Source: JASLBX01 sp036374175
GTDB lineage: Bacteria; Actinomycetota; Actinomycetes; Jiangellales; Jiangellaceae
Length of the DNA stretch: 45,690 nt
Direction of reading: 5' to 3'
Assembly (NCBI GenBank): GCA_036374175.1
Contig: DASUUH010000058.1
Location: forward strand, 1-45,690
Shown: piece by piece, positions 39,204 to 45,690 of the stretch
Layout of the letters: every line of letters begins with the position of its first letter
Position numbering within the stretch: the first letter of the stretch is position 1
Notes under the pieces: model-generated
Told to the model about the DNA's origin: nothing
Seen by the model: the letters and a program-made list of their open reading frames with translations, nothing else
Databases searched by the model: none
Made by a program: the position numbers and the translations under genes

Positions 39204-39242
39204 CGTTGAGACCATTGACGTGTCAACGATCCCCGCTACCGC
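39204..39242 (+). promoter_or_regulatory. Candidate promoter and operator of the monooxygenase pair
   Basis: CGTTGA (39204-39209) and TCAACG (39223-39228) form an inverted repeat, and TTGAC-GT-GTCAA (39215-39226) another inside it. TTGACG (39215-39220) can be the -35 with TACCGC (39237-39242) as a weak -10. Confidence 0.3.
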
Positions 39243-39258
39243 GGTGAACAGGAGTGTC

Positions 39259-40368
39259 ATGCAGTTCGGAGTCTTCTCGGTCGGCGATGTCACGCCCGAC
39301 CCGACGAACGGGCGGGTGCCGACGGAGGCCGAGCGGATCAAGGCGATGGTCAGCATCGCGCTCAAGGCCGAGGACATCGGCCTTGACGTATTCGCGACCG
39401 GCGAGCATCACAACCCGCCGTTCGTGCCGTCGTCTCCCACGACGATGCTCGGTTACATCGCGGCCCGCACCGAGCGGCTGATCCTGTCCACTGCGACTAC
39501 GCTGATCACCACCAACGATCCGGTGAAGATCGCCGAAGATTACGCAATGCTGCAGCACCTGGCCGACGGCCGGGTCGATCTGATGATGGGCCGGGGCAAT
39601 ACCGGGCCGGTGTACCCGTGGTTCGGCAAGGACATCCGCGACGGCATCGAGCTCGCGATCGAGAACTACCACTTGCTGCACCGCCTGTGGCGCGAGGACG
39701 TCGTCGACTGGAGCGGCAAACATCGCACGCCGTTGCAGGCGTTCACCTCGACGCCGCGCCCCCTCGACGGCATCCCCCCGTTCGTGTGGCACGGCTCGAT
39801 CCGCAGCCCGGAGATCGCCGAGCAGGCCGCCTACTACGGCGACGGATTCTTCGCCAACCACATCTTCTGGCCCAAGGAACACTTCCAGCGGCTCATCGGC
39901 CTGTACCGCCGCCGCTACGAGTACTACGGGCACGGACCGGCCGATCACGCCATCGTCGGACTCGGCGGCCAGGTCTTCATGCGCAAGAACTCTCAGGACG
40001 CCATCCGCGAGTTCCGGCCGTACTTCGACCACGCGCCGGTGTATGGCGGCGGCCCGTCGCTCGAGGACTTCACTGAGCAGACTCCGCTCACTGTCGGCAG
40101 CCCGCAGCAGGTGATCGACAGAACTCTGACCTTCCGCGAGCATTTTGGCGACTACCAACGTCAGCTGTTCCTCATGGATCATGCCGGGCTGCCATTGAAG
40201 ACCGTTCTGGAGCAGATGGACATGCTCGGCGAGTTGGTCATTCCGGTGCTTCGCCGCGAATTCGCCGCGTTGAAGCCGGCGCATGTTCCCGAGGCTCCGA
40301 CGCACGCCAGCCGCAAGGCGGCGGCCGAAGTCGCCCGGGTCGAGGTAGCGCCGGGAGGTGCCCAGTGA
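39259..40368 (+). CDS. Luciferase-like FMN-dependent monooxygenase (CE1758 family)
   Basis: A 369-residue LLM-class flavoprotein. ATG 39259 is set by AGGAG (39250-39254). Characteristic segments are MQFGVFSVGDVTPDP, DVFATGEHHNPPFVPSSP, ILSTATTLITTNDPVKIAEDYAML and GRVDLMMGRGNTGPVYPWFG. The tail (about 335-369) is Ala-rich and charged. The next gene overlaps by 4 nt and encodes its FMN reductase, the known CE1758-CE1759 pairing. Together they would use NAD(P)H, FMN and O2 to oxidise an unknown organic compound. Confidence 0.92.
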   Translation: MQFGVFSVGDVTPDPTNGRVPTEAERIKAMVSIALKAEDIGLDVFATGEHHNPPFVPSSPTTMLGYIAARTERLILSTATTLITTNDPVKIAEDYAMLQHLADGRVDLMMGRGNTGPVYPWFGKDIRDGIELAIENYHLLHRLWREDVVDWSGKHRTPLQAFTSTPRPLDGIPPFVWHGSIRSPEIAEQAAYYGDGFFANHIFWPKEHFQRLIGLYRRRYEYYGHGPADHAIVGLGGQVFMRKNSQDAIREFRPYFDHAPVYGGGPSLEDFTEQTPLTVGSPQQVIDRTLTFREHFGDYQRQLFLMDHAGLPLKTVLEQMDMLGELVIPVLRREFAALKPAHVPEAPTHASRKAAAEVARVEVAPGGAQ

Positions 40369-40997
40369 CGCAGCGGAAAGTAGCGGTCGTGTCGGCTGGC
40401 TTGCGCAAGCCCTCGTCCACCCGGCTGCTTGCCGATCAGCTGGCCGCCGGCACCGAGCGCGCGCTTTCGCAGCGTGGCATCGAGCCGGTGGTGGATGTGG
40501 TTGAACTGCGCGAGTATGCGCAGGACCTGGCCAACAACCTGCTCACCGGATTCCCGGGCCCCAGCCTGCGCTCGGTTGTCGACGGGGTGCTGGAGGCCGA
40601 CGGGCTCATCGCGGTCACGCCGATCTTTACCGCGTCCTACAGCGGACTGTTCAAGACGTTCTTCGACGTGCTTGAGGACGGTTCCCTCGCCGGCAGGCCG
40701 GTGCTCTTGGGTGCCACCGGCGGCACCGAACGGCATTCACTGGCCATCGACCACGCCATGCGCCCGCTGTTCGCTTACCTGCGTGCGCTGGTCGTGCCGA
40801 CCGGCGTGTACGCAGCGTCGTCGGACTGGGGCGCCACCGAGGATGGGCAGCGGGCCCTCAGCGACCGGATCGAACGGGCCACCGCGGAGTTCGCCGAGTT
40901 GATCGTCAACACCAGCAGCGGGATGCGTCGCGACGAATACGACGAGCCGGTGCCATTCACCGACCTTTTGGACGGCGTGGAGCAGCGGCTGCCGTAA
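40365..40997 (+). CDS. NAD(P)H-dependent FMN reductase (CE1759 family)
   Basis: A 210-residue flavodoxin-fold reductase. The phosphate-binding start is VAVVSAGLRKPSSTRLLADQL, followed by DGLIAVTPIFTASYSGLFKTFFD and VLLGATGGTERHSL. GTG 40365 is in the GTGA overlap with the monooxygenase. It supplies reduced FMN to that enzyme. Confidence 0.93.
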   Translation: MTQRKVAVVSAGLRKPSSTRLLADQLAAGTERALSQRGIEPVVDVVELREYAQDLANNLLTGFPGPSLRSVVDGVLEADGLIAVTPIFTASYSGLFKTFFDVLEDGSLAGRPVLLGATGGTERHSLAIDHAMRPLFAYLRALVVPTGVYAASSDWGATEDGQRALSDRIERATAEFAELIVNTSSGMRRDEYDEPVPFTDLLDGVEQRLP

Positions 40998-41000
40998 CCC

Positions 41001-41084
41001 GCCAGCAACTGATCGGCTGACGCCGGACGTTAGGCCCACCGGCTTCGGGCATAGGGCCCTGTCGGTGGCCGATCATCTGCTGGC
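41001..41084. terminator. Long imperfect inverted repeat with nested stem
   Basis: Arms 41001-41017 and 41068-41084 match at 15 of 17 positions and contain TGATCGGC and GCCGATCA. A nested CCACCG/CGGTGG stem lies inside. It starts 3 nt after the FMN reductase stop and probably ends that operon. Its TGATC core recalls the palindromes at 7504, 12691 and 19335. Confidence 0.55.
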
Positions 41085-41096
41085 ACCCTTGGACGC

Positions 41097-42068
41097 GTGC
41101 AGAACGTGCTTGAGTTCGACAGACTGGCCAAGCGGTTCGGGCCGGTCAACGCCCTCGACGGATGCACCTTCCGGGTTCACGGCGCCGACCGCGAGGTGGT
41201 GTGGGCCGCCGAAGCGGACCCGGAGTTGGAGTCGGCCATCGAGGCTGCGTTGTTCATCCTCAGTGTGCAGGAGCGAGCAGCCGATCTCGGCCTTGAGCCG
41301 GCCGCTGCGGCCGAACTGCTCGCGCCGGCTGAGACGACGGTGCGCTCGCTCGAACCGGTGGGGTCGGACGTCGAGTCTCGCCGGGTGATGGCCATGGTGA
41401 CCATGATCGTGTTGTTCATGGCTATCGCCGTGTACGGCACGTTCGTGCTCACCGGTGTGGTAGAGGAGAAGTCCAGCCGGGTTGTGGAAGTCCTGCTGGC
41501 CCGGGTTTCGCCGCGGCACTTGCTGGCCGGCAAGATCCTCGGCATCGGCGTGCTCGGCATCGCTTAGATTGCCGTGATGGCCGCAGCCGCGGCGGTGGCG
41601 CTCCGACTGTCCGGCGACGGTTCGATCGACCTGCCGTCGATCAGCCTTGGCCTGGTCGCGCTACTGCTGATGTGGTTCGTCCTCGGTTACGCGTTCTACA
41701 GCACCGCGTACGGGGCGCTCGGTGCGCTCGCATCCCGTAGCGAAGACGCCCAGAGCGCCACCGGCCCGCTGACCGCGGTCCTCCTGGCGGCCTACTTCCT
41801 GGTGTTCATCACAGTGGCCGGCGAAGGGTCGGAGTCGGTCGTGCGGCTGGTGACCCTGATTCCGTTCACCGCCCCGATGGCCGTTCCAATGCGGGCCGCC
41901 GCGGGAGAGTTGCCGCTGTGGGAGGGCCTGGTGGCAGCGGGGCTCATGCTGATCGCCATCTACGGCATGGTCAGGTTCGCCGGCCGGATATACACCGGAG
42001 CAGTGCTGCGTACCGGAGCCAAGGTGCGGCTTCGCGAAGCCTGGGGCGGATCGTCCGGCGACAGGTGA
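41097..42068 (+). pseudogene. Decayed ABC exporter: ATPase start fused to permease end, with an internal stop
   Basis: One frame runs from GTG 41097 to TGA 42068 with a single internal TAG at 41565-41567. The first 28 or so residues (VLEFDRLAKRFGPVNALDGCTFRVHG) are the start of an ABC ATPase, lost just before Walker A. The frame then passes into the middle of an ABC-2/NatB-type permease (EVVWAAEADPELESAIEAALF onward) with about five membrane helices. So a deletion removed most of the ATPase and the front of the permease and fused the ends in frame. At the TAG the sequence reads LGIA-stop-IAVMAA; relatives usually have Gln there, so CAG to TAG is likely. Neither part can work. Confidence 0.85.
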
Positions 42069-42083
42069 GGTTGGCTGCCGGGG

Positions 42084-43034
42084 TCAGGCGCCGGAGAGCT
42101 TGGTTATCACCGGTGCGAACTCATCCATGACGCGATCGGAGACGACGTAATACGAGAAGCCGTACTCCTCTCGCCGCGCCAGCATAAGCTCGACGATCCG
42201 CTCGGCCGAGCCAAGGAATGCGGACGGCATGTCCAGCACCAGGTCGGCCGCCGCGGCCCCCCAACCTCGCGCGGTGGCGAACCGCGCCGCGGCATCATGA
42301 TGGTCCTCAGAAATCAACGGTGAGACGATCATGCTGAGTTCGACCTGATCGAAACGCTCGCCGGCGCCTTCCCGGATCCACGAGACCTTCTGGGCCGTGG
42401 CGGCTGGCGTCCGCTCGGAGATGTCCGCTGAGATCGTCCCGTTCGGCAAGGCCTTGGGCAGGATGCTGACGATGTCGGCCTCCCGTCCGGCCAGCCGGAG
42501 CATGCGCGGACTACCCGCGCCGAGCAGCAGTGGCGGGTACGGACGCTGGGCTGGACGGGGAAAGTTGTCCAGATCTGTAACCCGGTAGTGCTGGCCCTCA
42601 CATGTCACGGACCCGCCGCCGAAAAGCGACTTCAGCAGGTGAATCGACTCTTCAAGGCGGCTGACGCGGGCTCCCGGCGGGTCGAAAGGGAGGCCGGCGG
42701 CGGCATACTCGGCGCTCAGCCAGCCGGCCCCGAGGCCGAGCTCCAGACGTCCGCCAGAGAACACATCGAGCGTCGCGGCCTCCTTAGCGAGTAATACCGG
42801 GTGCCGGTAGTCGTTGGCGAGCACGAGTGTGCCAACCCGAAGGGTGGATGTGGCGGCCGCTGCTGCGGTCAAGGCGATCAACGGGGCAAGCTGGTCACCG
42901 AACGGTTCAGCCACGAAATGATCCCGGAGCAGCAGGGTGGAGTAACCGAGGTGCTCAACGCGCCGGGCACACTCGACGAGATCGGCCGGCCCGGCGATCG
43001 ATTCACCGATCACACCGAATCGAAAGCGTCGCAC
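42084..43034 (-). CDS. LLM-class F420-dependent oxidoreductase (TIGR03621-like)
   Basis: A 316-residue luciferase-like TIM barrel. GTG 43034 is preceded by GGAGGGG on the minus strand; a longer frame has no RBS. It starts VRRFRFGVIGESI, has TSTLRVGTLVLANDYRHPVLLAKEAATLDVFSGGRLELGLGAGW in order, and PYPPLLLGAGSPRMLRLAGREADIVSI. This layout fits the F420-using actinobacterial branch. It would reduce or oxidise an unknown substrate with coenzyme F420. The pseudogene converges on it. Confidence 0.9.
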   Translation of the reverse strand: MRRFRFGVIGESIAGPADLVECARRVEHLGYSTLLLRDHFVAEPFGDQLAPLIALTAAAAATSTLRVGTLVLANDYRHPVLLAKEAATLDVFSGGRLELGLGAGWLSAEYAAAGLPFDPPGARVSRLEESIHLLKSLFGGGSVTCEGQHYRVTDLDNFPRPAQRPYPPLLLGAGSPRMLRLAGREADIVSILPKALPNGTISADISERTPAATAQKVSWIREGAGERFDQVELSMIVSPLISEDHHDAAARFATARGWGAAAADLVLDMPSAFLGSAERIVELMLARREEYGFSYYVVSDRVMDEFAPVITKLSGA

Positions 43035-43116
43035 CTGCGGCCCCTCCCATGGTTCGGATCTCCAATGAGTCTGCGGGACGGGCCGCAGTGTGTGCTGGCG
43101 AGATTCGGACGCGGTC

Positions 43117-44295
43117 TTACGGCATGGGAGCACCGGCGTTGCGGCTCGCGAGCAGGTCACCAACGCGCACCTGCTCGGTGAGCAGGCGGCGGAAGCGCGC
43201 GGGGTCGCCCGCCACATATGAGCGGCACAGTTCGTGGCCGGCCGGGTAGGTCATCACGTAGGTGCGAGACGTGGGGTCCTTGATGAAGCGGATCAAATGG
43301 GTCGCCAGGTCCGGGCTCATCAGGCCCCAGCGCTGGAGGTACTCGTGTACTTCGGGCTCGTTCACTCCTTCTTCGTGGAGCAGCATGGCCGCGTTGACCT
43401 CTGCCCACCGGCACGGATCGGCGGCTTGTTCGATGGCGAGTGCACGGGCGAAGTCGAACTCGACGCCGGCATTGGCGATGACCGCGGCGAACCGGGCGCC
43501 GCCGTCGCCGTCGAGCAGCAGACGCGGGGCTAGTTCGGCGATGCCTTCGGTGATCAGCGACTGAGGTGTCGGAACCAGCACAAGCGTTTCTTCGAGCATT
43601 CCCTGTTCGGTCGCGAGCAGGTGCTCCTTGAGCGAGCGCTCGGCCTGATGGCCGGGGTACGTCTCGTGGATGGCCAGGTGGAGCAGCTCTATCGCCGACA
43701 TCGGCAGGTCGACGTTGACGGCGACGCGCCCCCGCAGGTCACCGAGGTAGAAGTTGTACGCCAACCAGGGTTCGTCGTGCACAGTCTGCACGTCGACGCC
43801 CTCGCCCGCGGGTAGTGCGACGAGGCGGCCGGTCTGTGTTCGAGCCTCCTCGATGACGGCGACAACAGTGGCCTCTATCTGGTCAGGCGGGACGAGCATC
43901 GAGTTCTTCCAGTGCTCGCGGCGCTCGGCAAGTGTCCCAGCCCCCGGAAGCAACTCCTCGAGCCGCTCGTGTGCGGCCGCGAAGACGGCCTCGTCGGTGT
44001 ATTGCGGCCGTACGCCGTAACAGCCTTCGGCCTCGGCGGCGAACGAGTACGACTCCCCGGCCAGGACGCCGGCGAAGGTACGCAGGCCGACGACTTGGTC
44101 GCGTAGCCAGCTATCGCCGAGCTCATCGAGAAGTGCGTCGGCCTCAGTGATCAGCGTGCGAGGTTCGACGGGAGGTTCGGCCTCGACCCGCGAAGCCAGC
44201 TCCGGCGGGCCGAAGTACGCGTCGACGACTCCCTCGACGTGGCGGCTCAGCTGCAGCCCAAGCCGCAGGTAGCGCTCCAGGACTGCCTCAGTCAC
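43117..44295 (-). CDS. DUF885-like putative zinc peptidase
   Basis: A 392-residue, mostly helical protein without signal peptide. The motif HETYPGHQAERS (210-221) matches the HExYPGHH zinc motif of DUF885 peptidases, with Gln in place of the last His. A downstream ITEGIAELAP (248-257) provides the Glu ligand expected in a gluzincin-type site. The start GTG 44295 has a TAGACT box 6 nt upstream, so the mRNA is probably leaderless. Function is inferred from the motif; it may be an inactive or altered relative. Confidence 0.75.
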   Translation of the reverse strand: MTEAVLERYLRLGLQLSRHVEGVVDAYFGPPELASRVEAEPPVEPRTLITEADALLDELGDSWLRDQVVGLRTFAGVLAGESYSFAAEAEGCYGVRPQYTDEAVFAAAHERLEELLPGAGTLAERREHWKNSMLVPPDQIEATVVAVIEEARTQTGRLVALPAGEGVDVQTVHDEPWLAYNFYLGDLRGRVAVNVDLPMSAIELLHLAIHETYPGHQAERSLKEHLLATEQGMLEETLVLVPTPQSLITEGIAELAPRLLLDGDGGARFAAVIANAGVEFDFARALAIEQAADPCRWAEVNAAMLLHEEGVNEPEVHEYLQRWGLMSPDLATHLIRFIKDPTSRTYVMTYPAGHELCRSYVAGDPARFRRLLTEQVRVGDLLASRNAGAPMP

Positions 44296-44301
44296 TCGCG
44301 G

Positions 44302-44307
44302 AGTCTA
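44302..44307 (-). promoter_or_regulatory. -10 box for the leaderless DUF885-like gene
   Basis: On the minus strand TAGACT is followed by 6 nt and then GTG 44295. Confidence 0.45.
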
Positions 44308-44438
44308 CGGTCATGGCCCCGCCGAAAGCTCACGAATTTCTCGGGCCCATTACCAGGACTTTTGCCTCTGGGAGCAGTGGCGTCGTGATCCATCCCGAAG
44401 GTGTTCTGAGGCGCCGGTGCGTGGGCGGCCGGGCAGGT

Positions 44439-44454
44439 CAGGACGAAGGACCCT
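44439..44454. promoter_or_regulatory. DosR/DevR-box-like sequence
   Basis: The minus strand reads AGGGTCCTTCGTCCTG, close to the GGGAC-CTTCG-GCCCT form of the mycobacterial DosR box with two to three mismatches. It is about 95 bp upstream of a small SHOCT membrane protein. No DosR-type regulator is in the window. Confidence 0.2.
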
Positions 44455-44548
44455 AGCGCAGCCCGCCGGACCGGTTCCCACTGGAGGAGGAAGCTCATTC
44501 TGCGAAACCCGGTGTTCATGAGGGCACCGACAGGGAGGTGGCGGATCG

Positions 44549-44851
44549 ATGATGGACGGGGTCATGGGCGGCGTTATGGGCCTGATGATGCTGCTGTTTA
44601 TGCTGATCGCTGCCGGTGCCGTGGTGGTCGGGGCAGTCGGAGGCGCCCGCATTATGAGGGGCGTGAGGGGCCGCCCGGACCGATCTCCCGCCGTCGAGGG
44701 GCGAGCGGGTACCGACCGGCAGATCGGCCAGCGCTCGCCTCTCGACCAGGCCAAGGAGAGGTACGCGCGCGGGGAGATCGATCACGCCGAGCTCGACCGG
44801 TTGCTCGACGTCCTGATCAAGAATGATCATCGCACAGGCGCCGACAGGTGA
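44549..44851 (+). CDS. Small membrane protein with SHOCT domain
   Basis: A 100-residue protein. ATG 44549 (or 44552) follows GGGAGGTGG. Residues about 5-33 form a Met- and Gly-rich membrane helix; 34-65 is a charged linker; 68-90 is a SHOCT motif (SPLDQAKERYARGEIDHAELDRLLDVL). SHOCT domains are short oligomerisation or membrane-association modules of unknown detail. Its end overlaps the end of the convergent regulator gene by 25 nt. Confidence 0.85.
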   Translation: MMDGVMGGVMGLMMLLFMLIAAGAVVVGAVGGARIMRGVRGRPDRSPAVEGRAGTDRQIGQRSPLDQAKERYARGEIDHAELDRLLDVLIKNDHRTGADR

Positions 44852-45690
44852 CGGTCGATCGCCTGGCGGGCTAACTTCAGGACGGCCGTCCTGCCCGGAG
44901 CGCTCAATGCGCCGGGAGTCGTCCGGCCGGCACCGTCGGGACGGTATACGGCGGGCGCGTCCGGTGCGTTATCGGCGGCTGTTTCGAGTAGCACGGCCGG
45001 CTCGTCGTCGCCTAGGTTTCGGAGCAGGTCGGCGAGATTGCGCAAGGCGACCCACAGATGAGTCCAGTTGCCGGTGCGGGCGAAATAGTCAATGACCTCG
45101 CGGTATCCCCGGAGCGCCGCGGTGTGCCGCCCGGTGCGGGCCCGTTCCGCTGCCTCTGAGAGTTCGATCGCCTCGGCATAGTAGCTACGGGCGAGAGCTG
45201 CGATCGAGAGAGTGAGCAGGCAGTGCCATGATCCTTCGGCGTCGCTCGCCCGCTGAAGGCCGGCCCGTGCGAGCTGTTCGGCCCGCACATAGTCGCCGTC
45301 CTGGTACTTCGCTTCGGCTGCGGTACCGAGCACGACGGCAGCTCGTGGGTGCGTGCCGAGGTGTTCGTCGCCGGCGAATTCTTCGGCCCACCGGCGAATC
45401 TCGACGAGGTCGCGGTAGGTGATGGCAGGGAACAGGCTGATGACGATCGCGACGGCATCGTCCAGCAACCCACGATCACGGGTCAGCCGCCACGCGGCTG
45501 GTAGGTTCGGCAATTCGCGGCGAAGCACCGCGTTGGCCTCTGGTTCACGCTCTGTCCGGCTCGTTGCGCTGATCCAGGCGGTCAACTCGACCGCCCAGCG
45601 GATGAGCCGGGCGGCAGCGTCATCGACCTCGCCGGCGTCGGCCAGTCGGTCCAGGCCGAAGGCCCGAACCGGCTCAAGCATGCGGTATCG
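44827..45690 (-). CDS. C-terminal part of an AfsR/SARP-like ATPase regulator, 5' truncated by the window
   Basis: The minus-strand frame is open to the window edge and ends at TGA 44829-44827; 287 residues are visible. It enters with RYRMLEPVRAFGLDRLADAGE, a signature at the end of the NB-ARC-type ATPase of AfsR-like and LuxR-type regulators. It continues with helical TPR-like repeats (LPNLPAAWRLTRDRGLLDDAV; AEAKYQDGDYVRAEQLARAGL; LTLSIAALARSYYAEAIELSE). The DNA-binding and NTPase domains lie beyond the window. Likely a pathway-specific or global activator; targets unknown. Confidence 0.85.
   Translation of the reverse strand, partial: RYRMLEPVRAFGLDRLADAGEVDDAAARLIRWAVELTAWISATSRTEREPEANAVLRRELPNLPAAWRLTRDRGLLDDAVAIVISLFPAITYRDLVEIRRWAEEFAGDEHLGTHPRAAVVLGTAAEAKYQDGDYVRAEQLARAGLQRASDAEGSWHCLLTLSIAALARSYYAEAIELSEAAERARTGRHTAALRGYREVIDYFARTGNWTHLWVALRNLADLLRNLGDDEPAVLLETAADNAPDAPAVYRPDGAGRTTPGALSAPGRTAVLKLARQAIDRHLSAPVR

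Noticed and set aside
41574..42068. Separate small membrane-protein gene
   Set aside because: It continues the permease sequence in the same frame after a single TAG, so it is the tail of the pseudogene.

Overview
This window reads as chromosome from a high-GC actinomycete. The signs are strong G/C third-position bias, frequent GTG starts, F420/FMN luciferase-like oxidoreductases, a class F sortase, an AfsR-type regulator, ROK- and LacI-controlled sugar operons, and many starts with a TANNNT box 5 to 8 nt upstream, as expected of leaderless transcripts. A Jiangella-like or related soil lineage would fit, but the genus cannot be fixed from sequence alone. No insertion sequence, prophage or CRISPR array is visible.

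Layout. (1) 1-882: the 3' end of a cell-wall surface protein and its class F sortase. (2) 922-6116: a housekeeping block of a YdcF-like protein, dGTP triphosphohydrolase, a ferredoxin-reductase-type flavoprotein and DNA primase dnaG. (3) 6128-26282: a roughly 20 kb carbohydrate island. It holds two ROK regulators and an RbsABC/XylFGH-type transporter, followed by a Gfo/Idh/MocA dehydrogenase and a TIM-barrel isomerase. Next come a Tat-exported TIM-barrel isomerase and a secreted PQQ-type sugar dehydrogenase with a PKD domain. The island ends with a LacI regulator, a second (CUT1-type) ABC importer and a cytoplasmic GH3 glycosidase. (4) 26434-28167: a primary-like sigma factor and a conserved small protein. 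dnaG and a sigma-70 gene are neighbours in many bacteria, so the island appears to sit inside an old macromolecular-synthesis cluster. (5) 28169-31616: a copper operon (copZ, a His-rich membrane-anchored protein, copA) behind a CsoR-like operator. (6) 31608-33541: a membrane acyltransferase and a secreted phospholipase A2, translationally coupled. (7) 33730-36212: a two-component system whose sensor has a duplicated membrane domain. (8) 36237-36961: vapBC next to tRNA-Asn. (9) 37048-45690: an HtrA-like protease without export signal, a hotdog thioesterase, an HxlR regulator, an LLM monooxygenase with its FMN reductase, a decayed ABC exporter, an F420-type oxidoreductase, a DUF885-like peptidase, a SHOCT protein and the C-terminal part of an AfsR-like regulator.

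How it works together (inference). The island would sense sugars through ROK and LacI proteins, oxidise and isomerise some substrates outside the cell, import others through two ABC systems, and process them inside with the dehydrogenase/isomerase pair and the GH3 enzyme. Long, near-perfect palindromes sharing a TGATCAT core lie at gene ends across the island and probably act as terminators or mRNA-stabilising structures. The most novel-looking elements are the secreted isomerase plus dehydrogenase pair, the phospholipase A2-acyltransferase couple with an RBS-sequestering hairpin, the duplicated-sensor kinase, the His-rich copper protein with a repeated HVHP motif, and an ABC exporter fused by deletion and then stopped by a nonsense codon.
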